Below are positions 26,737-37,919 of a stretch of 64,000 nucleotides of DNA, in pieces (position 1 is the stretch's first letter; each line of letters begins with the position of its first letter). The stretch is from Bacillus sp. 1780r2a1. GTDB lineage: Bacteria; Bacillota; Bacilli; Bacillales; Bacillaceae_H. The stretch spans positions 3,221,258-3,285,257 of the forward strand of contig CP099863.1 in assembly GCA_024134725.1 (NCBI GenBank), in the 5' to 3' direction. A program made the position numbers and the translations under genes. The notes under the pieces were generated by a model, which worked only from the letters and a program-made list of their open reading frames with translations, was not told where the DNA came from and ran no database searches.

Positions 26737-26762
26737 ATGAGAGTGTGATCTCACACTCTCAT
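26737..26762 (-). repeat. Intercistronic hairpin between hisC and tyrA
   Basis: A perfect 12-bp inverted repeat (ATGAGAGTGTGA and its complement) with a 2-nt loop fills most of the 43-base hisC-tyrA gap. No proper T run follows on the minus strand. It could slow mRNA decay, separate expression of tyrA, or act as a weak terminator. Confidence 0.6.
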
Positions 26763-26772
26763 CTCTACATTA

Positions 26773-27876
26773 TTATGCAAATGATTTATGTTTACTCACA
26801 TACTCTTGAAGCAGTTGAATTATCTGCTCATTTTGCTCTTTCGTCCCAATTGTGATACGTGCAGATGTAGGAAAACCTAATGCATTACCAGAACGAACAA
26901 TATATCCTCTTTCCAATAAAAACTGGAATACTTCATCGCCTGGTTGACCAAAATCAATTAGTACGAAGTTTGTATAAGAAGCGTAGTAATTTAAACCGTT
27001 CTTTTCGCAAAATGCATAGTATTGCTGTAAACCTTCTTCGTTTTTACGCTTGCACTCATTAATAAATTCTTGATCTTTCAAAGCTTCAACTGCTGCTTTT
27101 TGAGCCATGCGACTTGTATTAAACGGTTCACGAGCAGGTTCTATCCTTTGTAATAATGCTTCATTTGCAATACCGTATCCAATTCGAAGTGAAGCCAATC
27201 CGTAAGCTTTTGAAAACGTGCGTAGCACAATTAAATTCTCGTACTCATCCAGTAAATCTACCGTTTGTGGAAAGTCCTCTTCTTGTGCTGCATATTCATA
27301 GTATGCTTCATCCATAACAATTAGCGTATGCTTTGGAACTTGCTTAATAAATTCCATCAGGTCTTGTTGCTTTACATAGGTACCGGTTGGGTTATTAGGA
27401 CTACATACCCACACAACAGTCGTTTGCTCATCAATTGCGCCTAACATTGCTGAAAGGTCATGGTCACCGTTTCGCAGTGGAACCTCACGAATTTCTGCTC
27501 CTTCAATTACCGCATTGTGGCGGTATTGAGGAAATGTCGGCGTTGCCATCACCGTATTTGTTTCTGGTGATAGTAAAGCACGGCAAATAATTTGAATAAC
27601 TTCATCTGAACCGTTCCCAAAAATAAGCTGTTCATCTTTGACATGTAAATATTCAGCAAGTGCTGTTCTTAATTCTGCACTATAGCCGTCTGGATAAAGT
27701 GCCATATGATTAAGCTCTTCGTAAATAGCTTCCTTCACACGATTTGAACAGCCGTACGGATTCTCATTAGATGCTAGCTTCACAACAGTTTCTAAGTTAT
27801 ATTCTTTTTTAACTTCCTCAATAGGCTTGCCTGGCTTATATGGAGATAACGTTAATAATTGCTCTTTTACTTTCAA
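26773..27876 (-). CDS. hisC: Histidinol-phosphate aminotransferase
   Basis: A 367-residue class I/II PLP aminotransferase with the cofactor lysine in [15 protein letters not shown] and the SNENPYG substrate motif. In Bacillus the same enzyme serves histidine, phenylalanine and tyrosine synthesis, which explains its place inside the aromatic operon. The start is the TTG at 27876, seven bases after GAGGTG and 4 bases after the trpA stop. Confidence 0.95.
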   Translation of the reverse strand: MKVKEQLLTLSPYKPGKPIEEVKKEYNLETVVKLASNENPYGCSNRVKEAIYEELNHMALYPDGYSAELRTALAEYLHVKDEQLIFGNGSDEVIQIICRALLSPETNTVMATPTFPQYRHNAVIEGAEIREVPLRNGDHDLSAMLGAIDEQTTVVWVCSPNNPTGTYVKQQDLMEFIKQVPKHTLIVMDEAYYEYAAQEEDFPQTVDLLDEYENLIVLRTFSKAYGLASLRIGYGIANEALLQRIEPAREPFNTSRMAQKAAVEALKDQEFINECKRKNEEGLQQYYAFCEKNGLNYYASYTNFVLIDFGQPGDEVFQFLLERGYIVRSGNALGFPTSARITIGTKEQNEQIIQLLQEYVSKHKSFA

Positions 27877-27880
27877 CTTG

Positions 27881-28696
27881 TTACACCTCGCATTTTTGTA
27901 TCGGTGAAACGATGGACGCTATATACGCTTGAAAATTCGCTATTCCTTCTGATCTTGTCTCCTCATTTAAAAGTACAGATTGAAGTTCCGCAATTTTGTG
28001 AACAATTGCACTACCAATTACAATACCATCCGTGTATTCTTTCAATATTTCAACTTGTTGGCTTGTTGAAATCCCAAATCCAACAGCAACTGGTATAGAC
28101 GTCGCTGCTTTAACTTCTTGTAAAAATAAATCTAAGTCTTCAGGAAGTGTTTCTCGAACTCCAGTCACGCCAAGAGATGATACGCAGTATAAAAAACCTG
28201 TTGCATCTTTGGAGATTTTTTCAATACGCTCTTTAGATGTCGGAGCAACCATTGAAATATAAGCTACTTCGTTTCGCTCAGCAAGGGAACGAATCTCTGC
28301 ACTTTCTTCATAAGGTAAATCAGGAATTAGTACACCATCAATTTCATTTTCTCGCACTAAAGCGAAAAAGGATTCTAAACCTAATTGTAACACAGGATTA
28401 AAATAGGTAAAGAGAATAATCGGAATTCCCACCCCTTTTTTTCTCATTTTTGGCACAAGTTTAATTGCTTTTAATATAGACATTCCCTGCGCAAGTGCAC
28501 GGTTAGAAGCCGCTTGGATAATTGGTCCATCCGCTAAAGGATCGGAATAAGGAACGCCTAGCTCCAATACAGAAGCTCCTTCTTTTTGCAAAGCTAAAGC
28601 TAACTCTACAGTGATATCTTCATGCGGATCTCCAGCTGTAATAAATGGAATAAATAGCGTATCATGCTTTGGTAATCTCTGTTTAAATGTGCTCAT
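27881..28696 (-). CDS. trpA: Tryptophan synthase alpha subunit
   Basis: A 271-residue TIM-barrel protein with the catalytic glutamate in [15 protein letters not shown] and the second acid in [12 protein letters not shown]. It splits indole-3-glycerol phosphate into indole, passed to TrpB, and glyceraldehyde 3-phosphate. It overlaps trpB by 14 bases, so translation is coupled and subunit ratio is kept. Confidence 0.96.
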   Translation of the reverse strand: MSTFKQRLPKHDTLFIPFITAGDPHEDITVELALALQKEGASVLELGVPYSDPLADGPIIQAASNRALAQGMSILKAIKLVPKMRKKGVGIPIILFTYFNPVLQLGLESFFALVRENEIDGVLIPDLPYEESAEIRSLAERNEVAYISMVAPTSKERIEKISKDATGFLYCVSSLGVTGVRETLPEDLDLFLQEVKAATSIPVAVGFGISTSQQVEILKEYTDGIVIGSAIVHKIAELQSVLLNEETRSEGIANFQAYIASIVSPIQKCEV

Positions 28697-29897
28697 ATTC
28701 GTTCTCCTTCCCTTCTAACAAATTAACAAGCGTGTGAACGTCTTTATCTCCTCGACCTGATAAACAAATCAAAATGCTTTCATCTTTTGTTTTGGTTTTC
28801 GCTATCTCAAACGCTTTAGCAAGGGCGTGTGCTGATTCAATTGCCGGAATAATCCCTTCTGTTTTTGAAAGTAGCTGAAGCGCTTCAATCGACTCGTCAT
28901 CCGTTACACTTTCATATCTTACTCTCCCTATTGAAGATAAGTGAGAGTGTTCTGGTCCAATTCCAGGATAGTCAAGGCCTGCCGAAATCGAATAAGGCTC
29001 TGTAATTTGACCATTTTCATCTTGCAGTAAATACGTTAATGTCCCGTGAATAACGCCTTTAGTTCCTTTTTCCATTTTGGCAGCGTGAAGCTGGGTATGA
29101 ACACCTTTTCCTCCAGCTTCTACTCCTACAAGCTCTACCCCTTCATCCTTAATAAAGTCATAGAACATACCGATTGCATTGCTACCACCACCAACGCAAG
29201 CAATTACCGTATCAGGAAGCTTTCTTTCCACTTGCAGAAACTGCTGTTTCGCTTCCTCTCCAATAATCTTTTGAAAATCGCGAACCATTTTTGGATATGG
29301 ATGAGGACCAATAGCAGATCCAATTAAATAAAAATGATCTTCACAGTGCTGAACCCAGTAACGAATCGCTTCATTCGTTGCATCCTTTAAGGTTTTTGTA
29401 CCTGAAGTAGCTGGGATAACTTCTGCTCCTAATAGTTTCATGCGAAATACGTTTAACGCTTGACGTTCAATGTCTTCTTCTCCCATAAACACTTTACATT
29501 CCATTCCAAACTTAGCCGCCACCGTGGCCGTAGCTACACCGTGCTGACCAGCGCCTGTTTCAGCGATAATCTTCTTTTTCCCCATGCGCTTTGCTAGCAA
29601 AATTTGACCAATCGCATTGTTGATTTTATGAGCTCCCGTATGATTCAAGTCTTCACGTTTTAAGTAAACCTTCGCTCCACCGAGTGTATTTGTTAAATTA
29701 TCTGCATAAGTTAGCGCTGTAGGTCTTCCTGAATAATTTTTAAGAAGAAATAAATACTCCTCTTTAAAAGCTGGGTCCTGCATAGCTTCGTCTAGTGCTC
29801 TTTCTACTTCTTCCAATGGTTTCATTAACGTTTCTGGTACATATTTCCCGCCGAATTCTCCAAATCTACCAAATTCATCTGGATGATTGTATGTCAT
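28683..29897 (-). CDS. trpB: Tryptophan synthase beta subunit
   Basis: A 404-residue PLP enzyme with the cofactor lysine in [13 protein letters not shown] and the GGGSNAIG phosphate loop. It joins indole and serine to give tryptophan. The ATG at 29897 follows AAAGGAAG and starts with [13 protein letters not shown]. It overlaps the end of trpF by 23 bases. Confidence 0.97.
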   Translation of the reverse strand: MTYNHPDEFGRFGEFGGKYVPETLMKPLEEVERALDEAMQDPAFKEEYLFLLKNYSGRPTALTYADNLTNTLGGAKVYLKREDLNHTGAHKINNAIGQILLAKRMGKKKIIAETGAGQHGVATATVAAKFGMECKVFMGEEDIERQALNVFRMKLLGAEVIPATSGTKTLKDATNEAIRYWVQHCEDHFYLIGSAIGPHPYPKMVRDFQKIIGEEAKQQFLQVERKLPDTVIACVGGGSNAIGMFYDFIKDEGVELVGVEAGGKGVHTQLHAAKMEKGTKGVIHGTLTYLLQDENGQITEPYSISAGLDYPGIGPEHSHLSSIGRVRYESVTDDESIEALQLLSKTEGIIPAIESAHALAKAFEIAKTKTKDESILICLSGRGDKDVHTLVNLLEGKENEYEHI

Positions 29898-30516
29898 GTA
29901 AAATCTTCCTTTCAATACGCTTTATTTTTTGTTGATCTTTTTTACCTTCACTTTCAATTCCACTGGACAAATCGATACCATCTGGCTGATAGTACATTAA
30001 ACTATCAATATTAGAGTCTGTGATTCCACCTGCAATAAAGCATTTCTTTTTATAAGAACGAGCCGTATTTATATAGGTTGGTATAAAACTCCAGTCAAAC
30101 GCAACCCCTGTTCCACCAAATTTTTCTTTCACTTTACTATCAATTACGTAGCCGTCAACAACGCTTTTATAACGCTCCATTGCTTGTAAAGTTTCTGGAC
30201 CATGAGGTAAAGCTTTCCAAACTTCATAGCCAACATTTTTATAAAAAATAAGTTCTTCAGGTGATTCATTCCCGTGACATTGAATTACCTGTAAGTCTGC
30301 TGTCACCGCTGTTTCCAATACATGACTAGGAGCTTCATTCACAAACACGCCCACTTTTTTTATCTTAAAGTTTGATTGTTTCATAGCCTGAACTGTTTCT
30401 GGCGTAACGTACCGCTTACTTTTCGAATAAAAGATGAAGCCTACGTAATCAGCAAGTCCAGCCTCTGCTAATTGAAAATCTTCAATTGTTTGGATACCGC
30501 AGTATTTAATGTGCAT
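29875..30516 (-). CDS. trpF: Phosphoribosylanthranilate isomerase
   Basis: A 213-residue TIM-barrel enzyme with the N-terminal KYCGIQT motif (catalytic Cys) and a C-terminal DLSSGIE phosphate-binding motif. It isomerises phosphoribosylanthranilate. The ATG at 30516 has GGAGA upstream and overlaps the trpC end by 11 bases; a longer frame inside trpC is unlikely to be translated. Confidence 0.95.
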   Translation of the reverse strand: MHIKYCGIQTIEDFQLAEAGLADYVGFIFYSKSKRYVTPETVQAMKQSNFKIKKVGVFVNEAPSHVLETAVTADLQVIQCHGNESPEELIFYKNVGYEVWKALPHGPETLQAMERYKSVVDGYVIDSKVKEKFGGTGVAFDWSFIPTYINTARSYKKKCFIAGGITDSNIDSLMYYQPDGIDLSSGIESEGKKDQQKIKRIERKILHDIQSSR

Positions 30517-31273
30517 GATTTGTTTCTCCAAATAGATTTTTAATTGCTGCTTGCTGATCATCTTGTTTCATTAATGATTCTCCAACTAGAACTGCTTTTG
30601 CACCAGCTTCTTTTACATAAGTAAGATCTTTATATTCATAAATTCCGCTTTCACTAACGAATAAGCTATCTTTAGGAACAATTGAAGAAATGTCCTTCGT
30701 TTGTGTAATTGATGTCTTAAATGTACGTAAATTGCGATTGTTGACACCAATAATGCGAGGCGTGAATACGCGTAAAATTTGTTCTAACGTCTCAGCTTCA
30801 TGAACCTCTACTAAACAATCAAGTCCCAATTCTCCGGCTTGTTCATATAACTCTTTTAAATGTACAGGGTCAAGGACTTCTCCGATTAATAAAATAGCAT
30901 CTGCACCGATGCGAGCACTCTCCTCAACTTGAAGCTCATCGATTATAAAGTCTTTTCTCAAAACGGGAAGGTTTACGCTTTGCTTTATTTCAGTCAAATA
31001 CGTGTGATGGCCCATAAAGTACTGCTCATCTGTTAAAACTGAAAGTGCATCTGCTCTTCCTTCTTCATACGCTTTAGCAATTGTAACAGGGTTAAAATTT
31101 CGTTGAATCAATCCTTTTGAAGGTGATGCTTTTTTCACTTCGGCAATCAGCGAAAGCATACGATTTGGATTTGCAAGAGCTTTTAAGAATGATACTTTCT
31201 TTACCTGAACGGGATCTGGTAACACCAGGTTTGCCACTTCTTGTTTTTTTGTTTCAATAATTTTGTTAAGCAT
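30506..31273 (-). CDS. trpC: Indole-3-glycerol phosphate synthase
   Basis: A 255-residue TIM-barrel enzyme with the [12 protein letters not shown] motif (catalytic Lys), the LRKDFIID segment and [10 protein letters not shown]. It closes the indole ring. The start overlaps the trpD stop by 8 bases. Confidence 0.96.
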   Translation of the reverse strand: MLNKIIETKKQEVANLVLPDPVQVKKVSFLKALANPNRMLSLIAEVKKASPSKGLIQRNFNPVTIAKAYEEGRADALSVLTDEQYFMGHHTYLTEIKQSVNLPVLRKDFIIDELQVEESARIGADAILLIGEVLDPVHLKELYEQAGELGLDCLVEVHEAETLEQILRVFTPRIIGVNNRNLRTFKTSITQTKDISSIVPKDSLFVSESGIYEYKDLTYVKEAGAKAVLVGESLMKQDDQQAAIKNLFGETNHAH

Positions 31274-32288
31274 GATTAACCACCTCTTCAGATTTTAAAA
31301 GCTGGAGCTGTTTGAATGCCTGACCGCTTTCAATGATTCGCATCGCTTCAACGACTCCTTGCTGGATTGTTTGAACAGCGCCGCTTACATATATTGCAGC
31401 CGCTGCGTTCACAGCAACCGCTGACTGTGCAGTTTTATTTTCACTGTTTTTAAAGATTGATTGAATAAGAGCTGCGCTTTCTTCTGCACCATTTACTATA
31501 AGGTCTTTCATAGTTCCTCTTTGGATACCTAGTGATTCAGGTGACAGTGTATATTCTATTATGCGTCCATCTTTCACTTCTACCACGTCTGTTTCAGTGG
31601 TTACGCTTATTTCGTCTAAACCATCTCGACCACAAACAAGCAGCACGTGTTTTGCTCTAAGCTGCACTAAAGCTTGCGCAAGCTTTCTTGCTAAATCTAT
31701 TGAATACACTCCAATTACCTGTTTGCTGCAATTAGTAGGGTTAGCTAAAGGACCAAGGGCATTGAAAACTGTACGAAATCCTAATTCTCGGCGGGTTTGA
31801 GCAACATGTTTCATAGCAGGATGATAAAGAGGCGCGAATAGAAATGACATGTTAACACGTTCAAGCGCTTCCTCAACTTCAGTCTTCTCGCCTTGAATAT
31901 CTACTCCTAATCTCTCTAGTACATCTGCACTTCCACTCTTTGATGAAACAGCACGATTGCCATGCTTTGCTACCTTTACACCAGCTGCTGATGCCACAAT
32001 AGCACTGGCTGTAGAAATATTAAACGTTGACGCACCGTCTCCTCCCGTGCCACATGTATCAATGACGTTTTCATACTTGATAGAGATTGTGTTCATGTTA
32101 TTTCTCATCCCTTTTACAAAGCCAACGATTTCCTCAACCGTTTCGCCTCGATAGGTTAACAAAGTAAGGATACTTGCAATTTGTGTAGGTGGAACTTGCC
32201 CATTCATAATGTCATTCATAAGCTCTTGTGCTTCTGCAGCTAATAATGTTTCACCGTTTAAGCATTTTGATAGCAGTTCTTTAAACAT
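31266..32288 (-). CDS. trpD: Anthranilate phosphoribosyltransferase
   Basis: A 340-residue enzyme with the PRPP-binding loop [17 protein letters not shown] and the [18 protein letters not shown] segment. It attaches phosphoribose to anthranilate. The ATG at 32288 is eight bases from GGAG, whereas an ATG two codons upstream nearly touches it. The start overlaps the trpE stop by 8 bases. Confidence 0.96.
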   Translation of the reverse strand: MFKELLSKCLNGETLLAAEAQELMNDIMNGQVPPTQIASILTLLTYRGETVEEIVGFVKGMRNNMNTISIKYENVIDTCGTGGDGASTFNISTASAIVASAAGVKVAKHGNRAVSSKSGSADVLERLGVDIQGEKTEVEEALERVNMSFLFAPLYHPAMKHVAQTRRELGFRTVFNALGPLANPTNCSKQVIGVYSIDLARKLAQALVQLRAKHVLLVCGRDGLDEISVTTETDVVEVKDGRIIEYTLSPESLGIQRGTMKDLIVNGAEESAALIQSIFKNSENKTAQSAVAVNAAAAIYVSGAVQTIQQGVVEAMRIIESGQAFKQLQLLKSEEVVNHA

Positions 32289-33798
32289 ACACATTCTCCT
32301 TTTTGTCGTAGATGTCTTGAGCGATTTGAATCGTTTTAATTAAAGCACTTGCTTTGTTACGAGTTTCTTTCCATTCTAGTTCTGGCTTAGAGTCTGCTAC
32401 AATGCCAGCACCCGCCTGTACATAAGCTACTTTATCTTTTAAGACAATTGTTCGAATGGCAATACACGAATCAATATTTCCATCAAATCCCATGTATGCA
32501 ACGGTTCCTGCATAAACATTGCGCGCAACAGGTTCTATTTCATTTAAAATTTGCATGGCTCTCACCTTCGGTGCACCTGATACTGTCCCCGCTGGAAAAG
32601 CCGCTAACAAAGCATCAATTGGATGAACGCTTGGACGAATGGTTCCTGTTACTTTAGAAATTAAGTGCATGACGTGTGAAAATTTAACTAATTCCATTAA
32701 TACAGGTGTTTGTACGCTACCGTATTTAGCTACTCTTCCAATATCATTACGCGCTAAGTCGACTAACATATAGTGTTCAGCACGTTCTTTTTCGTCTTGA
32801 ATTAAATCTTTGTACATATGCTGATCTTCTTGTTCGTTCCGTCCTCTGCGTCTTGTGCCAGCAATAGGGTGAATTTCTAATTCACCGTTTTCGATTCCAA
32901 TAAGTTTTTCTGGAGAGCTTCCGATTAATTCCACACCGTCTACTTTGACATAAAATAAATAAGGAGATGGATTAACTAGTCGCAATACTCTGTAAATATC
33001 AAATCCAGAAGCTTTAGTCGGAACTTGAAAGCGTTGGGATAATACCGCCTGAAAAACGTCCCCGCTTTTGATATACTCTTTAATTTTATTAACGTCGTTC
33101 ATAAACTTCTCTTTTTCATATGAAGAAGTTACGCCTTTAAACGTTACGTCTTTTTGTTCTGAATTAAACACTAGCGGTAACTTATTTATTAAAGGATTTA
33201 CTATCTTGTTAACATACGAATTGATATCTTCAACCGCAAGCTGATATTTCTTGTTTTTTTCTACATCTGTATCTCCTTCGTTAAGCTGAACATAGCGGAG
33301 AAAAACTAACTCTTTTGATTGATGATTGTATGCTAACAGTGTTTCGCAATACATAAAATGAAATGTTGGCATTTGTAAATCATTTTCTTTATTGACCGGT
33401 ACCTTTTCAATTTGTGAAACCGCATCATAACTAATAAAACCAACTGCACCACCTTTAAAGGGAAGCGACAGGTTGGGAAGCTTTACTTTAAACTTCTCAT
33501 TCACTGTTTGAACAGCGTTCTTGAAGCTAGAAGCTGAAAACTGTCGTTGGAGATGACGGTCTTTAATGATATACTCACCGTTTTCTTCGGCAACATATAA
33601 AAAAGGATTTAATCCAATAAATGAATAGTTGGACCAAGGTGATGTATCATCGTTACTTTCAAGTAAGTAAACTGCTTCGTCCTGTACCCGCTGAAACAAA
33701 TCAACCGGGGTTAGACTGTCAACATATAACGTCTTTGTAATAGGAATTGTTAAAAAGTGTGAAGAGTCTTCCAAAAAGGAAGCATACGTGTTTGTCAT
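32281..33798 (-). CDS. trpE: Anthranilate synthase component I
   Basis: A 505-residue chorismate-utilising enzyme. The N-terminal feedback domain is followed by the catalytic domain, with GDVFQAVLSQRF, PEKLIGIENGELEIHPIAGTRRRG and the EIEPVARNVYAGTVAYMG region. The glutamine amidotransferase partner (trpG/pabA) is not in this window, as in B. subtilis, where it lies in the folate operon. The ATG at 33798 is ten bases from GGAGG; an ATG three codons upstream abuts it. Expression should be set by the TRAP leader upstream. Confidence 0.95.
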   Translation of the reverse strand: MTNTYASFLEDSSHFLTIPITKTLYVDSLTPVDLFQRVQDEAVYLLESNDDTSPWSNYSFIGLNPFLYVAEENGEYIIKDRHLQRQFSASSFKNAVQTVNEKFKVKLPNLSLPFKGGAVGFISYDAVSQIEKVPVNKENDLQMPTFHFMYCETLLAYNHQSKELVFLRYVQLNEGDTDVEKNKKYQLAVEDINSYVNKIVNPLINKLPLVFNSEQKDVTFKGVTSSYEKEKFMNDVNKIKEYIKSGDVFQAVLSQRFQVPTKASGFDIYRVLRLVNPSPYLFYVKVDGVELIGSSPEKLIGIENGELEIHPIAGTRRRGRNEQEDQHMYKDLIQDEKERAEHYMLVDLARNDIGRVAKYGSVQTPVLMELVKFSHVMHLISKVTGTIRPSVHPIDALLAAFPAGTVSGAPKVRAMQILNEIEPVARNVYAGTVAYMGFDGNIDSCIAIRTIVLKDKVAYVQAGAGIVADSKPELEWKETRNKASALIKTIQIAQDIYDKKENVYV

Positions 33799-33868
33799 GT
33801 GATTCATTCCTCCATTTCAAATGGAGAATGAGAAATAGTGAGGTGTTTTTAGAAGTTATTATAAATAA

Positions 33869-33903
33869 ACCCAAAGGCACATCAAAAAAGCATGCCTTTG
33901 GGT
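33869..33903 (-). terminator. trp leader attenuator hairpin
   Basis: An 11-bp perfect stem (ACCCAAAGGCA with TGCCTTTGGGT) and a 13-nt loop, placed between the NAG-repeat region and trpE. The T tract after it is interrupted (TTTATTTATAATAA). A stretch inside the TRAP site (33961-33968, minus strand TTTAGGGT) can pair with the first arm and so form an antiterminator. Confidence 0.8.
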
Positions 33904-33923
33904 AAACGAATGTCATATTTTAA

Positions 33924-34002
33924 CTAAACTCAGCTCTTCTCAACTATCTCATTCTCGTCTACCCTAAACTCAACTAAACTACTTATTACTAGCTCTAAAC
34001 TA
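33924..34002 (-). promoter_or_regulatory. TRAP-binding site, trp leader
   Basis: On the minus strand UAG and GAG triplets recur almost every 5 bases. Their plus-strand complements begin at 33924, 33929, 33934, 33939, 33944, 33948, 33954, 33959, 33964, 33969, 33974, 33979, 33989, 33993/33995 and 34000; one more at 34004 lies at or before the likely transcript start. TRAP, an 11-mer encoded by mtrB (40.7-40.9 kb), wraps such NAG repeats when tryptophan is bound. This would block the antiterminator and favour the attenuator downstream. Confidence 0.88.
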
Positions 34003-34007
34003 TCTAC

Positions 34008-34037
34008 ATTGTATTACGCTTATCTAAAAATTGTCAA
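34008..34037 (-). promoter_or_regulatory. Internal trp promoter (sigma-A type)
   Basis: TTGACA (34037-34032, minus strand) and TACAAT (34013-34008) are 18 bases apart. The start point would be near 34001, so the transcript would start at the first NAG repeats. It begins right after the aroB stop and lets trp genes be read apart from aroF-aroB. Confidence 0.75.
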
Positions 34038-34050
34038 CCATGAGACTGTT

Positions 34051-35139
34051 TTAATTGGAATTCTCTAGCTGCTGACTTAACAGTGTGAGAATAAGGTCAT
34101 TTTCCACCTTTTGAACATAAGGTTGACCAACTTCTTCAAGTAAGACCATATATACGTCGCTTTGTTTAGATTTTTTATCAGCCTGCATTTTCTTTAACAA
34201 ACGCTCTTTTTCTAGATGTGAAGGAATAGACGTTTGATAACCAAACTGTTTAAACCATGAGGCAATTTCAGATACCGGAAATTTCGTTTTCCCTAAAGCA
34301 TTGCTCACATCCATAGCGAAAAGCATTCCGATTGCTACCGCTTCTCCATGGCTAATTTTTCCATACCCACATTCTGATTCAATGGCATGGCCTAATGTAT
34401 GTCCGAAGTTTAAATGTGCTCGAACACCCGCTTCCATTTCGTCTTCTTTTACTATCGCTGCTTTGACAGAGATTCCTTTTTTAAGCGCATAGATTAAAGC
34501 ATCTTCTCGTAAGTCACTTAACGTTTTAATCGTTGTTTTTAGCCATTGATAGAACTCCACGTCATGAATTAACGCATGTTTAATAACTTCAGCGAAACCA
34601 GAACGCCATTCTTTTTCAGGTAGCGTATTTAATAAGTCAATATCATAAAAAACAGCTTCTGGTTGAAAGAACGCACCAATCATATTTTTGCCTAGCTCAT
34701 GATTAATTGCTACCTTTCCACCAACTGCACTATCATGGGCAAGAAGGGTTGTTGGAACTTGAATAAATGATATACCACGCATATAAGTTGCTGCAACAAA
34801 GCCAGCTAAATCTCCAATTACGCCTCCTCCAAATGCAATGATAAGAGCATTACGATCCAGCTGCTTTTCTAAAGCAAACGTTTGACACGCATAGTAATGG
34901 TCAAAAGATTTTGCTTGTTCACCGCTAGGAAGTACGTATTTATAAACCGTTGAATAAGCAGCTAACGCTTCTATCATTTTATCTCCATAGCGTTCGTTTA
35001 CCGCTTCATCTGTTAATACTAGAATTTGTGATGTGTTTGGCTTTACATCTTTGATCACTGATGGAAGTTCAGATAGAATATTTTCACCTAAATAAAGAGG
35101 GTATGTTTTAGACTTGGTTTCGATTTGAATTTGTTCCAT
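34051..35139 (-). CDS. aroB: 3-dehydroquinate synthase
   Basis: A 362-residue NAD- and metal-dependent enzyme with GGGVIGDLAGFVAATYMRG, the PTTLLAHDSAVGGK segment and the metal-site histidines in HLNFGHTLGHA. It makes 3-dehydroquinate in the shikimate pathway. Its ATG overlaps the aroF stop (TAATG). The next gene is trpE; aroH, which follows aroB in B. subtilis, is missing. Confidence 0.96.
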   Translation of the reverse strand: MEQIQIETKSKTYPLYLGENILSELPSVIKDVKPNTSQILVLTDEAVNERYGDKMIEALAAYSTVYKYVLPSGEQAKSFDHYYACQTFALEKQLDRNALIIAFGGGVIGDLAGFVAATYMRGISFIQVPTTLLAHDSAVGGKVAINHELGKNMIGAFFQPEAVFYDIDLLNTLPEKEWRSGFAEVIKHALIHDVEFYQWLKTTIKTLSDLREDALIYALKKGISVKAAIVKEDEMEAGVRAHLNFGHTLGHAIESECGYGKISHGEAVAIGMLFAMDVSNALGKTKFPVSEIASWFKQFGYQTSIPSHLEKERLLKKMQADKKSKQSDVYMVLLEEVGQPYVQKVENDLILTLLSQQLENSN

Positions 35140-36311
35140 TAAAATCCCCTCGCATATTCACGCATTTGATTGATGTTTTCAGATATTGTTTTAATTTGAT
35201 CTTGACCAAACTGTTCCATAATGGCATCTGCTAATTCCCAAGCAACGACAGCTTCTGCTACGACGCTAGCCGCAGGAACCGCACAGCTATCTGAGCGTTC
35301 AATGCTCGCTTCAAACGGTTCTTTCGTTTCAATATCAACACTCTTCAATGGCTTATAAAGCGTCGGGATAGGCTTCATAACACCTCTAACAACAATTGGC
35401 ATTCCAGTCGTCATTCCACCTTCAAAGCCACCTAAACGGTTTGTTCTTCTTGTATATCCACTTTGTTCATCCCACAAAATTTCATCATGAACTTCGCTAC
35501 CGGGCTTTCGGGCAGCTTCAAAGCCAAGACCAAATTCAACCCCTTTAAACGCATTGATACTCATTACAGCCGCAGCAATTTTAGCATCTAATTTCCGATC
35601 GTAGTGTACATAGCTACCAACACCAGCTGGCATACCTTCCACGATGACTTCAACAATTCCACCGATTGAATCTCCAGCTTTTTTTGCATCGTCGATTGCT
35701 TGCATCATATCTTTTTCAACAGCTGTATCAAAACACCTAACCGGTGACTGCTCTGTAACTTCCTTTAGTTGTTCAAGGGTTTCATAAGCTGGAGGATTAG
35801 CTTTAATTCCACCGATTTCACGAACATGTCCTGCCACCTTAATTCCAAACTGAGCTAAAATTTGCTTTGCCACTGCACCAGCCGCGACGCGAACTGTTGT
35901 TTCACGTGCTGAGGAACGCTCTAATACGTTTCTCATATCCCGATGCCCATATTTAATTGCTCCATTTAAATCTGCATGTCCAGGTCGTGGGCGTGAAATT
36001 TTCCGCTTCACGTCTTCGGCTTCTTCTTCGGAAATTGGCTCAATACCCATAATCTTCGTCCAATGCTTCCAATCGTTATTTTCAACAACAAGCGCAATAG
36101 GAGACCCTAGCGTATAGCCATGGCGAACACCACTCAAAATTTGCACTTGATCCTTCTCAATTTGCATACGGCGTCCTCGTCCATGCCCTTTTTGCCTACG
36201 CGCAAGCTCTGTATTTACGTCTTCTGCAGTTAAAGGTAGTCCTGCTGGAACACCTTCTAGAATTGTCGTCAATTGTGGACCATGCGACTCTCCTGCGGTT
36301 AAGTATCTCAT
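35139..36311 (-). CDS. aroF: Chorismate synthase
   Basis: A 390-residue enzyme beginning [14 protein letters not shown], with conserved [19 protein letters not shown] and the [10 protein letters not shown] segment. It makes chorismate from EPSP with reduced FMN. It is the first gene of the supraoperon, named aroF in B. subtilis (aroC elsewhere). The ribosome site is GGAGGTAGAAAG. The gene order cheR-aroF-aroB is conserved. Confidence 0.96.
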   Translation of the reverse strand: MRYLTAGESHGPQLTTILEGVPAGLPLTAEDVNTELARRQKGHGRGRRMQIEKDQVQILSGVRHGYTLGSPIALVVENNDWKHWTKIMGIEPISEEEAEDVKRKISRPRPGHADLNGAIKYGHRDMRNVLERSSARETTVRVAAGAVAKQILAQFGIKVAGHVREIGGIKANPPAYETLEQLKEVTEQSPVRCFDTAVEKDMMQAIDDAKKAGDSIGGIVEVIVEGMPAGVGSYVHYDRKLDAKIAAAVMSINAFKGVEFGLGFEAARKPGSEVHDEILWDEQSGYTRRTNRLGGFEGGMTTGMPIVVRGVMKPIPTLYKPLKSVDIETKEPFEASIERSDSCAVPAASVVAEAVVAWELADAIMEQFGQDQIKTISENINQMREYARGF

Positions 36312-36438
36312 CTTTCTACCTCCACGATTATGTATTTTTCAGGAAATCGTCTGAATTTTTATTTTTAAATATGACTATACCACACTCTATGTTACTTCAC
36401 CACATAAAAAAAAGCGAACGCACTGTTTACTTTCTCTG

Positions 36439-37227
<789 letters not shown>

Positions 37228-37293
37228 CTATCACATTACATATTTCTTTTTATTTCATTATATCGGAATCTTGTTTATTGATGTTAAATTTCT

Positions 37294-37340
37294 CCATAGA
37301 AAAAAGCAAATGAATTAAATTCATTTGCTTTTTTCTATGG
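37294..37340 (-). terminator. ndk terminator
   Basis: A perfect 22-bp stem (37294-37315 with 37319-37340) and a 3-nt loop lie 20 bases past the ndk stop and include an A6/T6 tract. The stem is unusually long for an intrinsic terminator. Confidence 0.85.
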
Positions 37341-37359
37341 TAATTGTCTAATTGTCTGC

Positions 37360-37809
37360 TTAATAAAGCAAGCTATTTAACTGTTTGTTGTATGATACAA
37401 CTTCCGATTCTGAAAAGAACAGCCCAATTTCACGTTGAGCACTCTCTGGAGAATCTGAACCATGAATAACATTCTTATCAACGATAAGCCCGTAGTCTCC
37501 TCGAATTGTACCTGGAAGCGCTTCTTGGGGATTTGTTTTCCCCATCATTTGACGTGCATTTGCAATGACATTTTCCCCTTCCCATACCATTGCAAATACT
37601 GGTCCTGATGTAATAAAGTCAACTAGTTCTTTAAAAAATGGTTTTTCACGATGTTCTCCGTAATGTGTTTCAGCCAAATCTTGCGATACGTGCATAAGCT
37701 TTGCACCAACTAATTGAAACCCCTTTTTTTCAAAGCGAGATACAATTTCTCCTACAATACTTCTTTGTACCCCGTCTGGTTTGACCATTAAAAATGTTTG
37801 TTGTATCAT
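37360..37809 (-). CDS. ndk: Nucleoside diphosphate kinase
   Basis: A 149-residue NDK with the N-terminal [12 protein letters not shown] segment and the phosphorylated histidine (His116) in NVIHGSDS. It equilibrates nucleoside di- and triphosphates. Full-length and typical. The GGAGAG site lies before the ATG at 37809. Confidence 0.97.
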   Translation of the reverse strand: MIQQTFLMVKPDGVQRSIVGEIVSRFEKKGFQLVGAKLMHVSQDLAETHYGEHREKPFFKELVDFITSGPVFAMVWEGENVIANARQMMGKTNPQEALPGTIRGDYGLIVDKNVIHGSDSPESAQREIGLFFSESEVVSYNKQLNSLLY

Positions 37810-37847
37810 TTTCTCTCCACCCCTGAAGTTATGATATGTAAAGCAAA

Positions 37848-37861
37848 TGAAAGCGTAATCA
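37848..37861. promoter_or_regulatory. Candidate CcpA (cre) box between hepT and ndk
   Basis: TGAAAGCGTAATCA fits the cre consensus except at one fixed position. It lies 40 bases upstream of the ndk start, in the position of a promoter or operator. No expression evidence is visible. Confidence 0.35.
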
Positions 37862-37919
37862 CACTCAAGAAAATCTTACCACTCTTTAAGTTGTTTTACA
37901 ACTTACCAAAAAGATTTTT

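Noticed and set aside
32448-32657. Plus-strand frame opposite trpE
   Set aside because: Shadow of trpE; lacks a ribosome site and any recognisable product.
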